A stretch of DNA of 64,000 bases from Nocardioides caeni (GTDB lineage: Bacteria > Actinomycetota > Actinomycetes > Propionibacteriales > Nocardioidaceae). Below, piece by piece: positions 29,510 to 38,138 of this stretch (the stretch's first letter is position 1; every line of letters starts with the position of its first letter). The stretch covers positions 130,404-194,403 of the forward strand of contig NZ_STGW01000005.1 of NCBI RefSeq assembly GCF_004912195.1, given 5' to 3'. The notes under the pieces were generated by a model. It was not told where the DNA came from, made no database searches, and was given only the letters and a program-made list of their open reading frames with translations. The translations under genes were made by a program, and so were the position numbers.

Positions 29510-30639
29510 CAGGCCGTCTCCTCCAGAAGCTGCACGAATCGATCGAAGAGGTACGCCGCGTCGTGCGGACCGGCGGCGGCCTCGGGGTGGTACTGCACGG
29601 AGAAGCTCTTCAGCCTGCCGTCCCCGTCACGGAGCTCCAGGCCCTCGACGACGTCGTCGTTGAGGCAGACGTGGCTGACCGTCGCGACGCCGTACGGCGT
29701 GGTGGTCGGCTCGTCGCGCGGGGCGTCGACCGCGAACCCGTGGTTGTGCGCGGTCACCTCGACCTTGCGCGTGGTCAGGTCCATCACCGGCTGGTTGATG
29801 CCGCGGTGGCCGTACTTCAGCTTGTAGGTGCCGAAGCCGAGCGCGCGGCCGAAGAGCTGGTTGCCGAAGCAGATGCCGAAGTAGGGAAGGTCGCGGCCCA
29901 GCGCTTCCTGCAGCAGCTCGACCTGGCCGGTGGTCGCGGCCGGGTCGCCGGGACCGTTGGAGAAGAACAGCCCGTCGGGCTGCACGGCCAGCACGTCGTC
30001 GATGCTCGCGGTGGCGGGCAGGACGTGGACCTCGATGCCGCGCTCGCTCATCCGCTGCGGCGTCATGTCCTTGATGCCGAGGTCGAGGGCGGCGACGGTG
30101 AAGCGCTTCTCGCCCTGCGCCTCGACAACGTAGGCCTCACCGGTCGAGACGGCCTCGGAGAGGTTGGAGCCGGCCATCTCGGCGGACGCCTTGACCTTCT
30201 CGAGCAGCTTCGCCGGGTCGGACTCGACCGTGGAGATGCCGACGCGCATGGCGCCGCTCTCACGCAGGTGGCGGGTCAGCGCGCGGGTGTCGATGCCGGA
30301 GATCCCGACGACGCCCTGGGCCTCGAGCTCCTCGTCGAGCGAGCGCTGCGAGCGCCAGTTGCTCGGCACGCGCGCGGGGTCGCGCACGACGTAGCCGGCG
30401 ACCCAGATCCGCCTCGACTCGGGGTCCTCGTCGTTCATGCCGGTGTTGCCGACGTGCGGCGCGGTCATCACCACGACCTGGCGGTGGTAGGACGGGTCGG
30501 TCAGGGTCTCCTGGTAGCCGGTCATGCCGGTGTTGAAGACGGCCTCGCCGAAGGTCTCCCCCTCGGCTCCGTAGGCCTCGCCGTGGAACGTGCGGCCGTC
30601 CTCGAGGACGAGCAGGGCGGGGCGGATCTGGGTGGTCAC
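29509..30639 (-). CDS. carA: Carbamoyl-phosphate synthase small subunit
   Basis: 376 residues. It is the glutaminase that feeds ammonia to CarB. The N-terminal domain starts [14 protein letters not shown]; the class I amidotransferase domain has the nucleophile Cys in [12 protein letters not shown] and the His351/Glu353 pair in [11 protein letters not shown]. The GTG at 30639 overlaps the pyrC stop (GTGA). Length is normal. Confidence 0.97.
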
Positions 30640-31934
30640 AGGAGTGCTCCTTCCAGCACCGTGGGCCTGCCACGCAGCAGCGTGGCGATGACCCGTCCGG
30701 TCAGCTTGCGGTCGTGCCAGGGGTTGTTGCGGCTCAGCGAGACGCTGGCGGCACGGTCGACGACCACCTGGGCGGCGGGGTCGACCAGGGTCAGGTTGGC
30801 CGGCTCGCCGACGGCGATGGGGCGGCCGTGCCCCTCCAGCCCGGCGATGCGGGCGGGGTTTGCGCTCATCACGCGGGCGACGCCGGCCCAGTCGAGCAGG
30901 CCGCCCTCGACCATCACCGTGGTGACGACGGAGAGCGCGGTCTCGAGGCCGAGCATGCCGAACGCGGCATCGACGAAGGAGTGCTCCTTGTCGTGCCGGG
31001 CGTGCGGGGCGTGGTCGGTGGCGACCGCGTCGATCGTGCCGTCGGCCAGCGCCTCGCGCAACGCCGCGACGTCCTCGTCCGGACGCAGCGGCGGGTTGAC
31101 CTTGAAGGTCGGGTCGTAGCCGCTCAGCAGCTCGGTGGTGAGCAGCAGGTGGTGCGGCGTGACCTCCGCGGTCACGTCGATGCCCTGCGCCTTGGCCCAG
31201 CGCAGCACCTCGACGGAACCGGCCGTGGAGACGTGGGCGACGTGCACCCGGCTGCCGGTGTGGCGGGCCAGCATCACGTCGCGGGCGACGATGACCTCCT
31301 CCGCGATGCCGGGCCAGCCGGGCAGGCCGAGTCGGCCGGACAGCTCGCCCTCGTGGCAGCAGGCCGTCGGCCCGGCGAGGGCCGGGTCCTGGCTGTGCTG
31401 GCTGACCACGCCGCCGAACGGCTTGACGTATTCCAGCGCGCGGCGCATGACGCGGGGGTCGTGGACGCACTTGCCGTCGTCGGAGAACACCCGCACCTTC
31501 GCGCGAGACCGGGCCATCAGGCCCAGCTCGGCGAGCTCCTCGCCCGCGAGGCCCTTGGTGACCGCGCCGACCGGCTGGACGTCGACCAGGCCCGCCGCAC
31601 GACCCAGGTCGAAGACGCGCTCGGCGGCCTCGGCGGTGTCGGTGACCGGGTTGGTGTTGGCCATGGCGAGGACGGCGGTGTAGCCGCCGACCGCGGCCGC
31701 GCGGGAGCCGGTGAGGACGGTCTCGGCGGCCTCGCGGCCCGGCTCGCGCAGGTGGGTGTGCAGGTCGACCAGGCCCGGCAGCAGCCGCAGGCCGCCGGCG
31801 TCGATCGTCTGGTCGGCCTCACCACTGCTGGTCGAGCCCGTCGAGACCCCGACCTCGGCGATCTGACCGTCGCGGACGAGCACGTCGGTCGTCGTACCGT
31901 CGGGCAGGGTGGCGCCCTTGATCAGGATGCTCAT
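30636..31934 (-). CDS. pyrC: Dihydroorotase
   Basis: 432 residues. It closes carbamoyl aspartate to dihydroorotate. It is a zinc amidohydrolase: [10 protein letters not shown] puts metal ligands at His59 and His61, the later ligands are in TPHHLLL and ATDHAPH. Residues 30-38 (VSTGSTSSG) are an insertion at a surface loop of the N-terminal sheet, coded by a REP-like repeat. The ATG at 31934 overlaps the pyrB stop (ATGA). Confidence 0.96.
   Translation of the reverse strand: MSILIKGATLPDGTTTDVLVRDGQIAEVGVSTGSTSSGEADQTIDAGGLRLLPGLVDLHTHLREPGREAAETVLTGSRAAAVGGYTAVLAMANTNPVTDTAEAAERVFDLGRAAGLVDVQPVGAVTKGLAGEELAELGLMARSRAKVRVFSDDGKCVHDPRVMRRALEYVKPFGGVVSQHSQDPALAGPTACCHEGELSGRLGLPGWPGIAEEVIVARDVMLARHTGSRVHVAHVSTAGSVEVLRWAKAQGIDVTAEVTPHHLLLTTELLSGYDPTFKVNPPLRPDEDVAALREALADGTIDAVATDHAPHARHDKEHSFVDAAFGMLGLETALSVVTTVMVEGGLLDWAGVARVMSANPARIAGLEGHGRPIAVGEPANLTLVDPAAQVVVDRAASVSLSRNNPWHDRKLTGRVIATLLRGRPTVLEGALL
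31825..31848 (-). repeat. REP-like repeat translated in frame inside pyrC
   Basis: On the coding strand the 24 bases begin GGTCTCGACGGGCTC and end GACCAGCAG. They match the kstD element (5198-5221) at 19 of 24 positions, all differences being transitions, and are read in the same frame (S-T-G-S-T-S). The neighbouring frame codes for a normal dihydroorotase on both sides. Confidence 0.55.
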
Positions 31935-32881
31935 GCGGTCCCTCCATCGGTCTTGTCGGACTCGCCGGCGAGCAGGTGGTAGAGCACGGACATCCGGACG
32001 GCCACACCGCTGGAGACCTGGTCGAGGACCAGGCTGTCGGCGGCGTCGGCGGCGTCCGGGGAGATCTCCAGGCCGCGATTCATCGGGCCCGGGTGCAGGA
32101 TCGGCGTCCCCGGCTTCAGCAGGTCGAGCCGGCCGCGGGTGAGCCCGTAGCCGATCGTGTATTCCCGCGCCGTCGGGAAGAAGCCGCCGCTCATCCGCTC
32201 CCGCTGGACCCGCAGCATCATCACCGCGTCGGCGTCGGGCAGCACGGAGTCGAGGTCCCAGGACGTCGCGAAGCCGGCTTCCTTGGACCAGTCCCCCACG
32301 CCCGCGGGCATCAGCGTCGGCGGTGCCACCACGGTGACGCTCGCGCCGAGCTTGGTGAGGCTCTTGACGTTGCTGCGGAACACCCGGCTGTGCGTGACGT
32401 CGCCGACGATCGCGACGTGCTTGCCCTCGAGGGTGCCGAGCCGCCTGGTCAGCGTGTAGCCGTCGAGCAGCGCCTGGGTCGGGTGCTCGTGGGTGCCGTC
32501 GCCGGCGTTGATCACCGGGACGTCGATCCACTGGCTGATCTGCGCGGCGGCGCCGCTCGCGGAGTGGCGGACGACCAGGCCGTCGATGCCCATCGCCGTC
32601 ACCGTCATCGCGGTGTCGCGCAGGGACTCGCCCTTGCTGGCACTGCTGCCCTTGGCCGACAGGTTGATCACGTCGGCCGAGAGCCACTTGCCCGCGATCT
32701 CGAAGCTCGATCGGGTGCGGGTGGAGTCCTCGAAGAAGAGGTTGATCACCGTGCGACCGCGCAGGGCGGGCAGCTTCTTCACCTCGCGCCGCTGCACGTC
32801 GTGCATCTCCGCGGCGGTGGTGAAGATCCGGTGGATGTCGGCGACGTCCAGGTCGTCGATGCTCAGCAGATGGCGGTTCAT
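31931..32881 (-). CDS. pyrB: Aspartate carbamoyltransferase, catalytic chain
   Basis: 316 residues. It joins carbamoyl phosphate and aspartate. STRTRSSFE at 53-61 binds carbamoyl phosphate and [10 protein letters not shown] begins at His133. No pyrI regulatory subunit gene is present; control here is more likely at the pyrR leader. The ATG at 32881 lies 7 bases after the pyrR stop. Confidence 0.97.
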   Translation of the reverse strand: MNRHLLSIDDLDVADIHRIFTTAAEMHDVQRREVKKLPALRGRTVINLFFEDSTRTRSSFEIAGKWLSADVINLSAKGSSASKGESLRDTAMTVTAMGIDGLVVRHSASGAAAQISQWIDVPVINAGDGTHEHPTQALLDGYTLTRRLGTLEGKHVAIVGDVTHSRVFRSNVKSLTKLGASVTVVAPPTLMPAGVGDWSKEAGFATSWDLDSVLPDADAVMMLRVQRERMSGGFFPTAREYTIGYGLTRGRLDLLKPGTPILHPGPMNRGLEISPDAADAADSLVLDQVSSGVAVRMSVLYHLLAGESDKTDGGTA

Positions 32882-32888
32882 CGGGTGC

Positions 32889-33455
32889 TCACTGGATCGT
32901 CACCTCGTCCTCTCCGTCGATCTCGCTCAGGCGCAGGCTGACGCGCTCGCTGCGCGCGGTGGGCAGGTTCTTGCCGACGTGGTCGGCGCGGATCGGGAGC
33001 TCGCGGTGGCCGCGGTCCACCAGCACCGCGAGCCGTACGACGGCGGGCCGGCCCAGGTCCGACAGCGCGTCGAGCGCGGCGCGGATCGTGCGGCCGGAGT
33101 AGAGCACGTCGTCGACGAGCACGACGGTCTTGCCGTCGATGCCGGCGGCGGGGAGCTCGGTGCGGTGGGGTGCACGCGTGGGGTGGGACCTGAGGTCGTC
33201 GCGATACATGGTGACGTCCAGCGACCCGGTCGCGACCGTCGTACCCTCGACGGCGGCGATGTTGGCCGCCAGCCGTCGGGCGAGTGGGACGCCGCGGGTG
33301 TGGAGCCCGAGAAGCAACAGATCCTCGGCGCCCTTGTTGCGCTCGAGGATCTCGTGGGAAATGCGGGTCAGCGCCCGGCTGATGTCGTCGGCGTCGAGGA
33401 CGATGCGTCCCGCCGCGGTGCCGTCGTGTGCCTTGGGGTTCTGCGAAGCAGGCAA
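32889..33455 (-). CDS. pyrR: PyrR, pyrimidine operon regulator and uracil phosphoribosyltransferase
   Basis: 188 residues. PyrR binds pyr leader RNA when UMP is high; it also has uracil phosphoribosyltransferase activity. The PRPP loop is [18 protein letters not shown] and the N-terminal body starts [21 protein letters not shown]. The TTG at 33455 is chosen because a strong ribosome site (AAGGAGGG) precedes it by 10 bases and no ATG or GTG gives the family start. Translation from further upstream would run through the regulatory leader and is rejected. It heads the pyrR-pyrB-pyrC-carA-carB-pyrD-pyrF operon. Confidence 0.94.
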   Translation of the reverse strand: MPASQNPKAHDGTAAGRIVLDADDISRALTRISHEILERNKGAEDLLLLGLHTRGVPLARRLAANIAAVEGTTVATGSLDVTMYRDDLRSHPTRAPHRTELPAAGIDGKTVVLVDDVLYSGRTIRAALDALSDLGRPAVVRLAVLVDRGHRELPIRADHVGKNLPTARSERVSLRLSEIDGEDEVTIQ

Positions 33456-33513
33456 GACTGAACGACCCTCCTTCTCCGCCTCACGGGACGGCTCCTTAAA
33501 GGATGTCTGAACG
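33456..33513 (-). promoter_or_regulatory. pyr leader RNA with PyrR-binding loop
   Basis: On the minus strand, 33488-33478 reads UCCCGUGAGGC, an exact fit to the core UCCNGNGAGGY of the PyrR-binding loop described in Bacillus. The flanking A-U closing pair of that consensus is C-G here, a covariation. Upstream, AUCCUUUAAGGA can either fold on itself or pair its UCCUU with the ribosome site AAGGAGGG (33473-33466) of pyrR. This fits translational control of pyrR by PyrR and UMP rather than a terminator. The switch is inference. Confidence 0.75.
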
Positions 33514-33519
33514 GGCTCC

Positions 33520-33525
33520 ACCCTA
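33520..33525 (-). promoter_or_regulatory. -10 of the pyr operon
   Basis: TAGGGT on the minus strand lies just upstream of the PyrR leader; transcription would start near 33513. The -35 is weak. It sits between the csbD terminator and pyrR. Confidence 0.45.
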
Positions 33526-33574
33526 GCGGCTGCCGGGTGCTCCAGCCGAACCGGGTCCGGTGTGCCGCGGGACA

Positions 33575-33613
33575 CGACGAAGGGGCCCCGGTCCCCGGAG
33601 CCCCTTCGCGTCG
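33575..33613 (-). terminator. Terminator hairpin after csbD
   Basis: CGAAGGGGC (33578-33586) pairs with GCCCCTTCG (33600-33608) around a GC-rich loop, extended by CGA/TCG at the base. It lies 40 bases after the csbD stop and before the pyr promoter, so it isolates the two units. Confidence 0.7.
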
Positions 33614-33652
33614 TACCGGCCCGATGGCCGTCAGCTGGCCGTCAGCTGGCGG

Positions 33653-33823
33653 TCACTTGAAGGCGTCCTTCACCTTCTCGCCCGCCTGCTTGAGGTTGCC
33701 CTTGAGCTGGTCGCCCTTGCCTTCGGCTTCCATCTCCTCGTCGTCGGTCGCCTTGCCCACCGACTCCTTGAGCTTGCCCGTCTTCTCCTCGGCGGCGTTG
33801 CTGATCTTGTCGTCGAGACCCAT
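33653..33823 (-). CDS. CsbD-family small stress protein
   Basis: 56 residues: it starts MGLDDKISNAAEEKTGKLKE, contains GKGDQLKGNLKQAGEKVKDA and ends FK. This charged, low-complexity helical make-up is the CsbD family, sigma-B-type general stress proteins of unknown mechanism. The ATG follows AGGGGG-type ribosome-binding sequence. It is transcribed alone, bounded by the hairpin at 33575-33613. The length is normal for the shorter members. Confidence 0.85.
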   Translation of the reverse strand: MGLDDKISNAAEEKTGKLKESVGKATDDEEMEAEGKGDQLKGNLKQAGEKVKDAFK

Positions 33824-33912
33824 GAGGGACCCCCTTCAGTTTCGCGCGGCGAGCTCCTTGCAGCCCGCACGGCCGTGACCTTCCGATACCCCTTTCGGCC
33901 GAGGCGATCCGG

Positions 33913-34188
33913 TCAGTCCCGGTCGGGCAGCGCGAGCCGTCGCAGCCAGGTCACCGTGCCGGCGGCCACCCCGCGTGCCTTGGGCCGCCGCTCGACGGGC
34001 GCCACCAGCAGCGGGCAGTCGTCGGGGAGCAGCCACTTCACCTCGTGATAGACCCGCGAGACGGTGTCGTCGGTCTCCACCAGGAGCAGCCCTGTTCCGG
34101 CTTCGCGCACCTCGCGCCACGGTCCCGGCGAGCCCAGGACCTCCTGCGCCGCCGATGGGTCGCCGAGCCACACCAGGCACACCTTCAT
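33913..34188 (-). CDS. Hypothetical protein, 91 residues
   Basis: I do not recognise a family. It begins MKVCLVWLGDPSAAQEVLG and has a compact alpha/beta look (GLLLVETDD, HEVKWLLPDDCPLLVAPVE) with a basic end. It starts 33 bases after the ParA-like gene and is probably co-transcribed with it. No membrane segment or cofactor motif is seen. Confidence 0.6.
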   Translation of the reverse strand: MKVCLVWLGDPSAAQEVLGSPGPWREVREAGTGLLLVETDDTVSRVYHEVKWLLPDDCPLLVAPVERRPKARGVAAGTVTWLRRLALPDRD

Positions 34189-34220
34189 GGCACCGCGGTG
34201 CCCCGGAGGCGCAGGTCCAG

Positions 34221-35558
34221 TCAGAGCGCCGCCGACATCCCGGCGCAGGCACGCAGCCACGAGCGGCGGGTCTCGGTGGACAGCTGCGCGTAGGGCACGA
34301 CCGATCCGGCCACCAGCGCCGGGTCGTAGGGCACCCGGTAGACGCCGCGGGTGCGCTGCTCGTAGACGGACACCAGGTCACGCGCCAGGCCCTCGTCGAC
34401 CTTCGGGCTGGGGTCGGAGAGGACGGTCACCGTCTTGTACTTCAGGTTCTCGTAGCCCGCGTCCTGGAGCGCGTCCAGCATCCACAAACCGCTGTAGCCG
34501 GTGTCCTCCCGCACCGTGCTGGTGACCACGAGCAGGTCGGCGGCCTCAGCGGCGGCCAGCCAGTTCTCGGCGCGGAGGTTGTTGCCGGTGTCGACGAGGA
34601 GGATCCGGTAGAAGCGCTCGAGCAGTGCGTGCACCTCGGCGAAGTCCTTGGCGTGGATGATGCCGCTCACGTCGGCGCGCTCGTCGGAGGCGAGGACGTC
34701 GAAGTGGGCGTCGCCCTGGGAGCGGACGAAGGCGCCCAGGTCGCCGATCCGGGACTGGTAGACGTCCTTGAAGCGGCCGAGGTCCTCCAGCAGCTCGCGC
34801 GTCGTGTTGCGGTGGGTGCTGCGCGCGCCCCGGATGCCGAGCGTGCCGCGGGTCTCGTTGTTGTCCCAGGCGACGACGCCGCCGCCGCGGACCGTGCCGA
34901 AAGTGTAACCCGCGGCCAGCACGCCCGTGGTCTTGGCCGCGCCGCCCTTGGGATTGACGAAGGCGATCGTCCGGGGGCCGTCGAAGTCCTTCTGGATCGC
35001 CGCCCGATCCACCTCGTAGGACCGCTCCTTGGGGCCCATCGCCGGCTTGACGAGCCCGCCCGACCAACGCCGGACCCGGCCACGCCAGCCCCAGCTGGCC
35101 GGACCGTGGTCCTGCTCCTGGTCACGGCGGTCCAGGAAGTCGGTGGCGGTCATGAAGCGCCGCGGCTCGGCCGGGAGCGCCGGAGGCGCCGTCGGGGGTG
35201 CAGACGGGGGTGCGGACGGGGGCGGCCCGACGGGCCGGGGCGCAGCTGTCGCGACCGGCGTCGGAGGTACGGCGGGCGGCGGCCCCTGCGGCGGGCCGCT
35301 CGGCGGCGGCGTCACCGGACGGGACGCCGTCGGCGGCCCGGACGGCGGGGGTCCGGACGGTGCGGCCGGCCGGTCGACCGGGATCGGGTCGCTCAGCGGG
35401 TCGACGGCCGCGCCGTTGCGTGCGGCGGCGAGCTGGCGCCGAGCGAACTCCTCGAGCTCCTCGGGGCTGTAGAGGCGGTCCGAGGTGTCCGGGTGCGCAT
35501 CAGGCTGCGCATCAGGCTGCGGACCGGAATTGACGGCGTCAGGGGACGGCTGGCTCAC
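34221..35558 (-). CDS. ParA/MinD-type ATPase with proline-rich N-terminus (EspI-like)
   Basis: 445 residues. Residues 60-130 are rich in Pro, Ala and Gly (PPSGPP repeats). The ATPase follows: deviant Walker A NPKGGAAKTT at 202-211, with the MinD-type first lysine, and the acidic RILLVDTGNN near 320. The overall plan, low-complexity head plus SIMIBI ATPase, matches EspI of mycobacterial type VII secretion and similar MinD-like proteins in Actinobacteria. No ESX genes (EccB/C, EsxA/B) are near, so the partner is unknown. GTG start at 35558. A small tandem repeat GCATCAGGCT codes for QPDAQPDA near residue 14-22. Confidence 0.8.
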   Translation of the reverse strand: MSQPSPDAVNSGPQPDAQPDAHPDTSDRLYSPEELEEFARRQLAAARNGAAVDPLSDPIPVDRPAAPSGPPPSGPPTASRPVTPPPSGPPQGPPPAVPPTPVATAAPRPVGPPPSAPPSAPPTAPPALPAEPRRFMTATDFLDRRDQEQDHGPASWGWRGRVRRWSGGLVKPAMGPKERSYEVDRAAIQKDFDGPRTIAFVNPKGGAAKTTGVLAAGYTFGTVRGGGVVAWDNNETRGTLGIRGARSTHRNTTRELLEDLGRFKDVYQSRIGDLGAFVRSQGDAHFDVLASDERADVSGIIHAKDFAEVHALLERFYRILLVDTGNNLRAENWLAAAEAADLLVVTSTVREDTGYSGLWMLDALQDAGYENLKYKTVTVLSDPSPKVDEGLARDLVSVYEQRTRGVYRVPYDPALVAGSVVPYAQLSTETRRSWLRACAGMSAAL

Positions 35559-35631
35559 GGTGACCTCCGAGATGGGCGAGTGAGTCGTGGCGGGCGAGGG
35601 TCTCTCGTGGACTCTCCCCTGCCGGCTCCGA

Positions 35632-37032
35632 TCAAACCACCCGGGGCGGCAGCGCGGCCAGCGCGGTCTCGATGGCGCGGTGGAAGGTGGGATAGGCGTA
35701 GTGCATCGTGCGCAGTCGCGCGAGCGGCACCTCGGCGTGCACGGCAGTGACCAGCATGCCGACGATCTCGCCGCCGGAGGGCCCGACGGCGGTGGCGCCG
35801 ACCAGCACGTCGCGGTCGAGATCGGCGACGACCTTGATGACGCCCTCGCTGCCGGCCTTGTGCAGCCACCCGCGGCTGGACTCCTCCAGCTTCGCCACCC
35901 CGACCCCGACGCGGAGTCCGGCGTCGCGCGCCTGCTTCTCCGTCATGCCGACGGAGCCGACCTCAGGATCGGTGAAGGTCGCCCGCGACACGGCGCGGTA
36001 GTCGGCCCAGGGGCCGTCCTCGCCCGTGAGGTCGCGGACGGCGACGTTCGCCTGATACATCGACATGTGGGTGAAGGCGCCCTTGCCAGTGATGTCGCCG
36101 ATGGCCCACAGGCCGTCCACGCCGGCCACGCGCATCCGTTCGTCGGTCTCGATCGTCCGCGCCGACGGATCGCCGCCGACCGAGTCGAGCCCGATGTCGG
36201 ACAGGTTCGTCCGTCGTCCGGCGGCCACCAGCAGTGCCTGCGCGGCGATCGACGTGCCGTCCTGCAGCCCGATGGCGAAGGCGCCGTCGTGCGCGACCGT
36301 CGTCGCCCCGACGCCGGCACGCACGGTGATGCCCTCCGCCTCCAGGGCCGCCGTCACGACCACGCTGGCCTCCGGCTCCTCCGGTCCGAGGATGCGCTCG
36401 CCTGCCTCGACGACGGTGACCTCGACCCCGAACCGGGAGAGCGCCTGGGCGATCTCGCACCCGATGGCGCCGCCGCCGAGCACGACGAGGCTGGTGGGCA
36501 GCTCGCGGACCCGGACCACGTCCCGGTTGGTCCAGTAGGGCGTGTCGGCCAGACCGTCGATCGGCGGGACCGCGGGCTCGGTGCCGGTGTTGAGGACCAC
36601 GCCGCGTCGTACGGACAGCGACATCTCGCCGTCGTCGGTGGCGACGACCACGCGGCCGGGCCCGGCCAGCCGGGCGTGGCCGCGCACGAAGCGCGCTCCG
36701 GACTTCTCGAGGCGCTCGACGGCGACGCGGTCGTCCCAGTCGTCCGTGGCCTCGGCGCGGATCCGGTCCGCGACCTGTGTCCAGTCCGGCGTGACCTCAC
36801 TGGTGCCCGCCAGGACCGGCACCCGCCGGGCCTCGGCCAGCGCGTCCGCGGCGCGGATCATCATCTTCGACGGGATGCACCCGAAGTAGGGACACTCGCC
36901 CCCGACTAGGCGTCGGTCGACGCCCACGACGCTCAGGCCCGCGCGGGCGAGCTCCGTCGCGGCGTGCTCGCCGCCGGGTCCGAGCCCGATGACGACGACG
37001 TCGACCTCGGTGTCCTGTCGAGAAGCATCCAT
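35632..37032 (-). CDS. NAD(P)/FAD-dependent pyridine-nucleotide disulfide oxidoreductase
   Basis: 466 residues. Three domains: FAD motif GLGPGGE at 16-22, redox disulfide Cys47/Cys52 in GGECPYFGCIPSK, a NAD-binding GGGAIGCE near 190, and a dimer domain. The C-terminal His-Glu dyad of dihydrolipoyl dehydrogenase (HPTxxE) is replaced by YPTFHR at 447-452, which is closer to soluble transhydrogenase or quinone-reducing members. I therefore do not call it lpd. The ATG at 37032 is chosen over upstream frames because MDASRQDTEVDVVVIG is the normal start. It lies between the ATPase gene and nusB and shares no overlap with them. Confidence 0.85.
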   Translation of the reverse strand: MDASRQDTEVDVVVIGLGPGGEHAATELARAGLSVVGVDRRLVGGECPYFGCIPSKMMIRAADALAEARRVPVLAGTSEVTPDWTQVADRIRAEATDDWDDRVAVERLEKSGARFVRGHARLAGPGRVVVATDDGEMSLSVRRGVVLNTGTEPAVPPIDGLADTPYWTNRDVVRVRELPTSLVVLGGGAIGCEIAQALSRFGVEVTVVEAGERILGPEEPEASVVVTAALEAEGITVRAGVGATTVAHDGAFAIGLQDGTSIAAQALLVAAGRRTNLSDIGLDSVGGDPSARTIETDERMRVAGVDGLWAIGDITGKGAFTHMSMYQANVAVRDLTGEDGPWADYRAVSRATFTDPEVGSVGMTEKQARDAGLRVGVGVAKLEESSRGWLHKAGSEGVIKVVADLDRDVLVGATAVGPSGGEIVGMLVTAVHAEVPLARLRTMHYAYPTFHRAIETALAALPPRVV

Positions 37033-37059
37033 GCCCAGAGCCTGACAGGCCGCGCCACG

Positions 37060-37092
37060 CCAGACCAGGGTCGGACCAGGGTCAGACCAGCG
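37060..37092. repeat. 11-base tandem repeat across the nusB stop
   Basis: On the minus strand CTGGTCTGACC is followed by CTGGTCCGACC and CTGGTCTGGCG, 2.5 to 3 copies. The first holds the last codons and TGA of nusB. As at hsaE, the repeat adds copies after the stop and leaves the protein unchanged. Confidence 0.7.
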
Positions 37093-37495
37093 TCTCCCGG
37101 GAGCGCTGGATGGCACCGAGGACGCCGTTGACGAAGGTCGGCGACTCGTCGGTGGAGAGCTCGCGCACGAGGCCCATGGCCTCGGTCACCGCTACCGTGC
37201 CGGGCACGTCATCGGCCCAGAGCAGCTCCCAGACGCCGATCCGCAGCACGTTGCGGTCGATCGCCGGCATCCGCGCGAGGGTCCAGTCGGTCGAGAACTG
37301 CTCTAGGACCTCGTCGATCCGGGCGCGGTGCTCGGTGACACCGTGGACGAGCACGCCCGTGTAGGGGTTGCTCGGCGCCGAGCCCTCCGCGGTGATGCGC
37401 TCGAGCGCCTCGACGCCCGTCTCGCCGCGCATGTCGGCGGCATACAGGACGTCGAGCGCTCGCTTGCGCGCCTTGGTGCGGGCACCAGTGGCCAA
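37082..37495 (-). CDS. nusB: Transcription antitermination factor NusB
   Basis: 137 residues. It binds boxA RNA for rRNA operon antitermination. The helical fold is clear: TKARKRALDVLYAADMRG and IDRNVLRIGVWELLWADDVP, then NGVLGAI. The TTG at 37495 starts MATGARTKARKRALDVL, with GAGG upstream, 7 bases after the efp stop. This is the last gene of the alaS-to-nusB run. Confidence 0.95.
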   Translation of the reverse strand: MATGARTKARKRALDVLYAADMRGETGVEALERITAEGSAPSNPYTGVLVHGVTEHRARIDEVLEQFSTDWTLARMPAIDRNVLRIGVWELLWADDVPGTVAVTEAMGLVRELSTDESPTFVNGVLGAIQRSRETLV

Positions 37496-37502
37496 GGGAA
37501 CC

Positions 37503-38069
37503 TCAGCCCTTCACGCGGGACAGGTAGGAGCCGCCCTCGCGGGTGTCCACCTTGATCTTCTCGCCCTGCTCGATGAACAGCGGGACCTGGATCTCGGCGC
37601 CGGTCTCGAGGGTGGCGGGCTTGGTGCGCCCCGTGGCCGAGTCGCCGACGACGCCGGGCTCGGTGTAGGAGACGGTCAGCTCGACCGAGGCGGGCATCTC
37701 GACGAAGAGGACACGTCCCTCGTTGGTGGCGATGACGACGTCCTGGTTCTCCAGGAGGAAGCCGGCCGCGGTGCCGACGATCTCCGGCGTGACCTCGATC
37801 TGGTCGTAGTCCTGGACGTCCATGAAGACGAAGTTGGTGCCGTCGTTGTAGAGGTACTGGAACGAGCGGCGGTCGACGGTCGCGGTCTCGACCTTGGTGC
37901 CGGCGTTGAAGGTCTTGTCGACGTTCTTGCCCGACTCGACGTGCTTGAGCTTGGTGCGGACGAACGCAGGGCCCTTGCCCGGCTTCACGTGCTGGAACTC
38001 GACCACCTGCCAGAGCTGGTTCTCCAGCTTGAGGACCATGCCGTTCTTGAGGTCGTTCGTCGTTGCCAT
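37503..38069 (-). CDS. efp: Elongation factor P
   Basis: 188 residues. EF-P rescues ribosomes at proline runs. The modified-lysine loop is VKPGKGPAF with Lys32, and prolines flank it (KPGKGP), as in actinobacterial EF-P that may work without a beta-lysine modification. Three barrels are present in full, ending [11 protein letters not shown]. The hairpin at 38101-38121 separates it from aroQ. Confidence 0.97.
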   Translation of the reverse strand: MATTNDLKNGMVLKLENQLWQVVEFQHVKPGKGPAFVRTKLKHVESGKNVDKTFNAGTKVETATVDRRSFQYLYNDGTNFVFMDVQDYDQIEVTPEIVGTAAGFLLENQDVVIATNEGRVLFVEMPASVELTVSYTEPGVVGDSATGRTKPATLETGAEIQVPLFIEQGEKIKVDTREGGSYLSRVKG

Positions 38070-38100
38070 GCGCCAGCCTTGTCTGCAGATGTCGAAGATC

Positions 38101-38121
38101 GTGTGGGGCCCGGCACCACAC
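38101..38121 (-). terminator. Hairpin between aroQ and efp
   Basis: GTGTGG and CCACAC pair across a GC-rich nine-base loop in the 69-base gap. It could trim transcripts from the aro genes before efp. There is no U-run. Confidence 0.4.
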
Positions 38122-38138
38122 CGGACCAGCGGGGAAGT

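Noticed and set aside
33456..33575. A longer PyrR starting at 33575
   Set aside because: It would translate the promoter and the PyrR-binding leader. The TTG with AAGGAGGG upstream is supported.
35632..37032. Dihydrolipoyl dehydrogenase (lpd)
   Set aside because: The HPTxxE dyad is absent, and no 2-oxoacid dehydrogenase genes are near.
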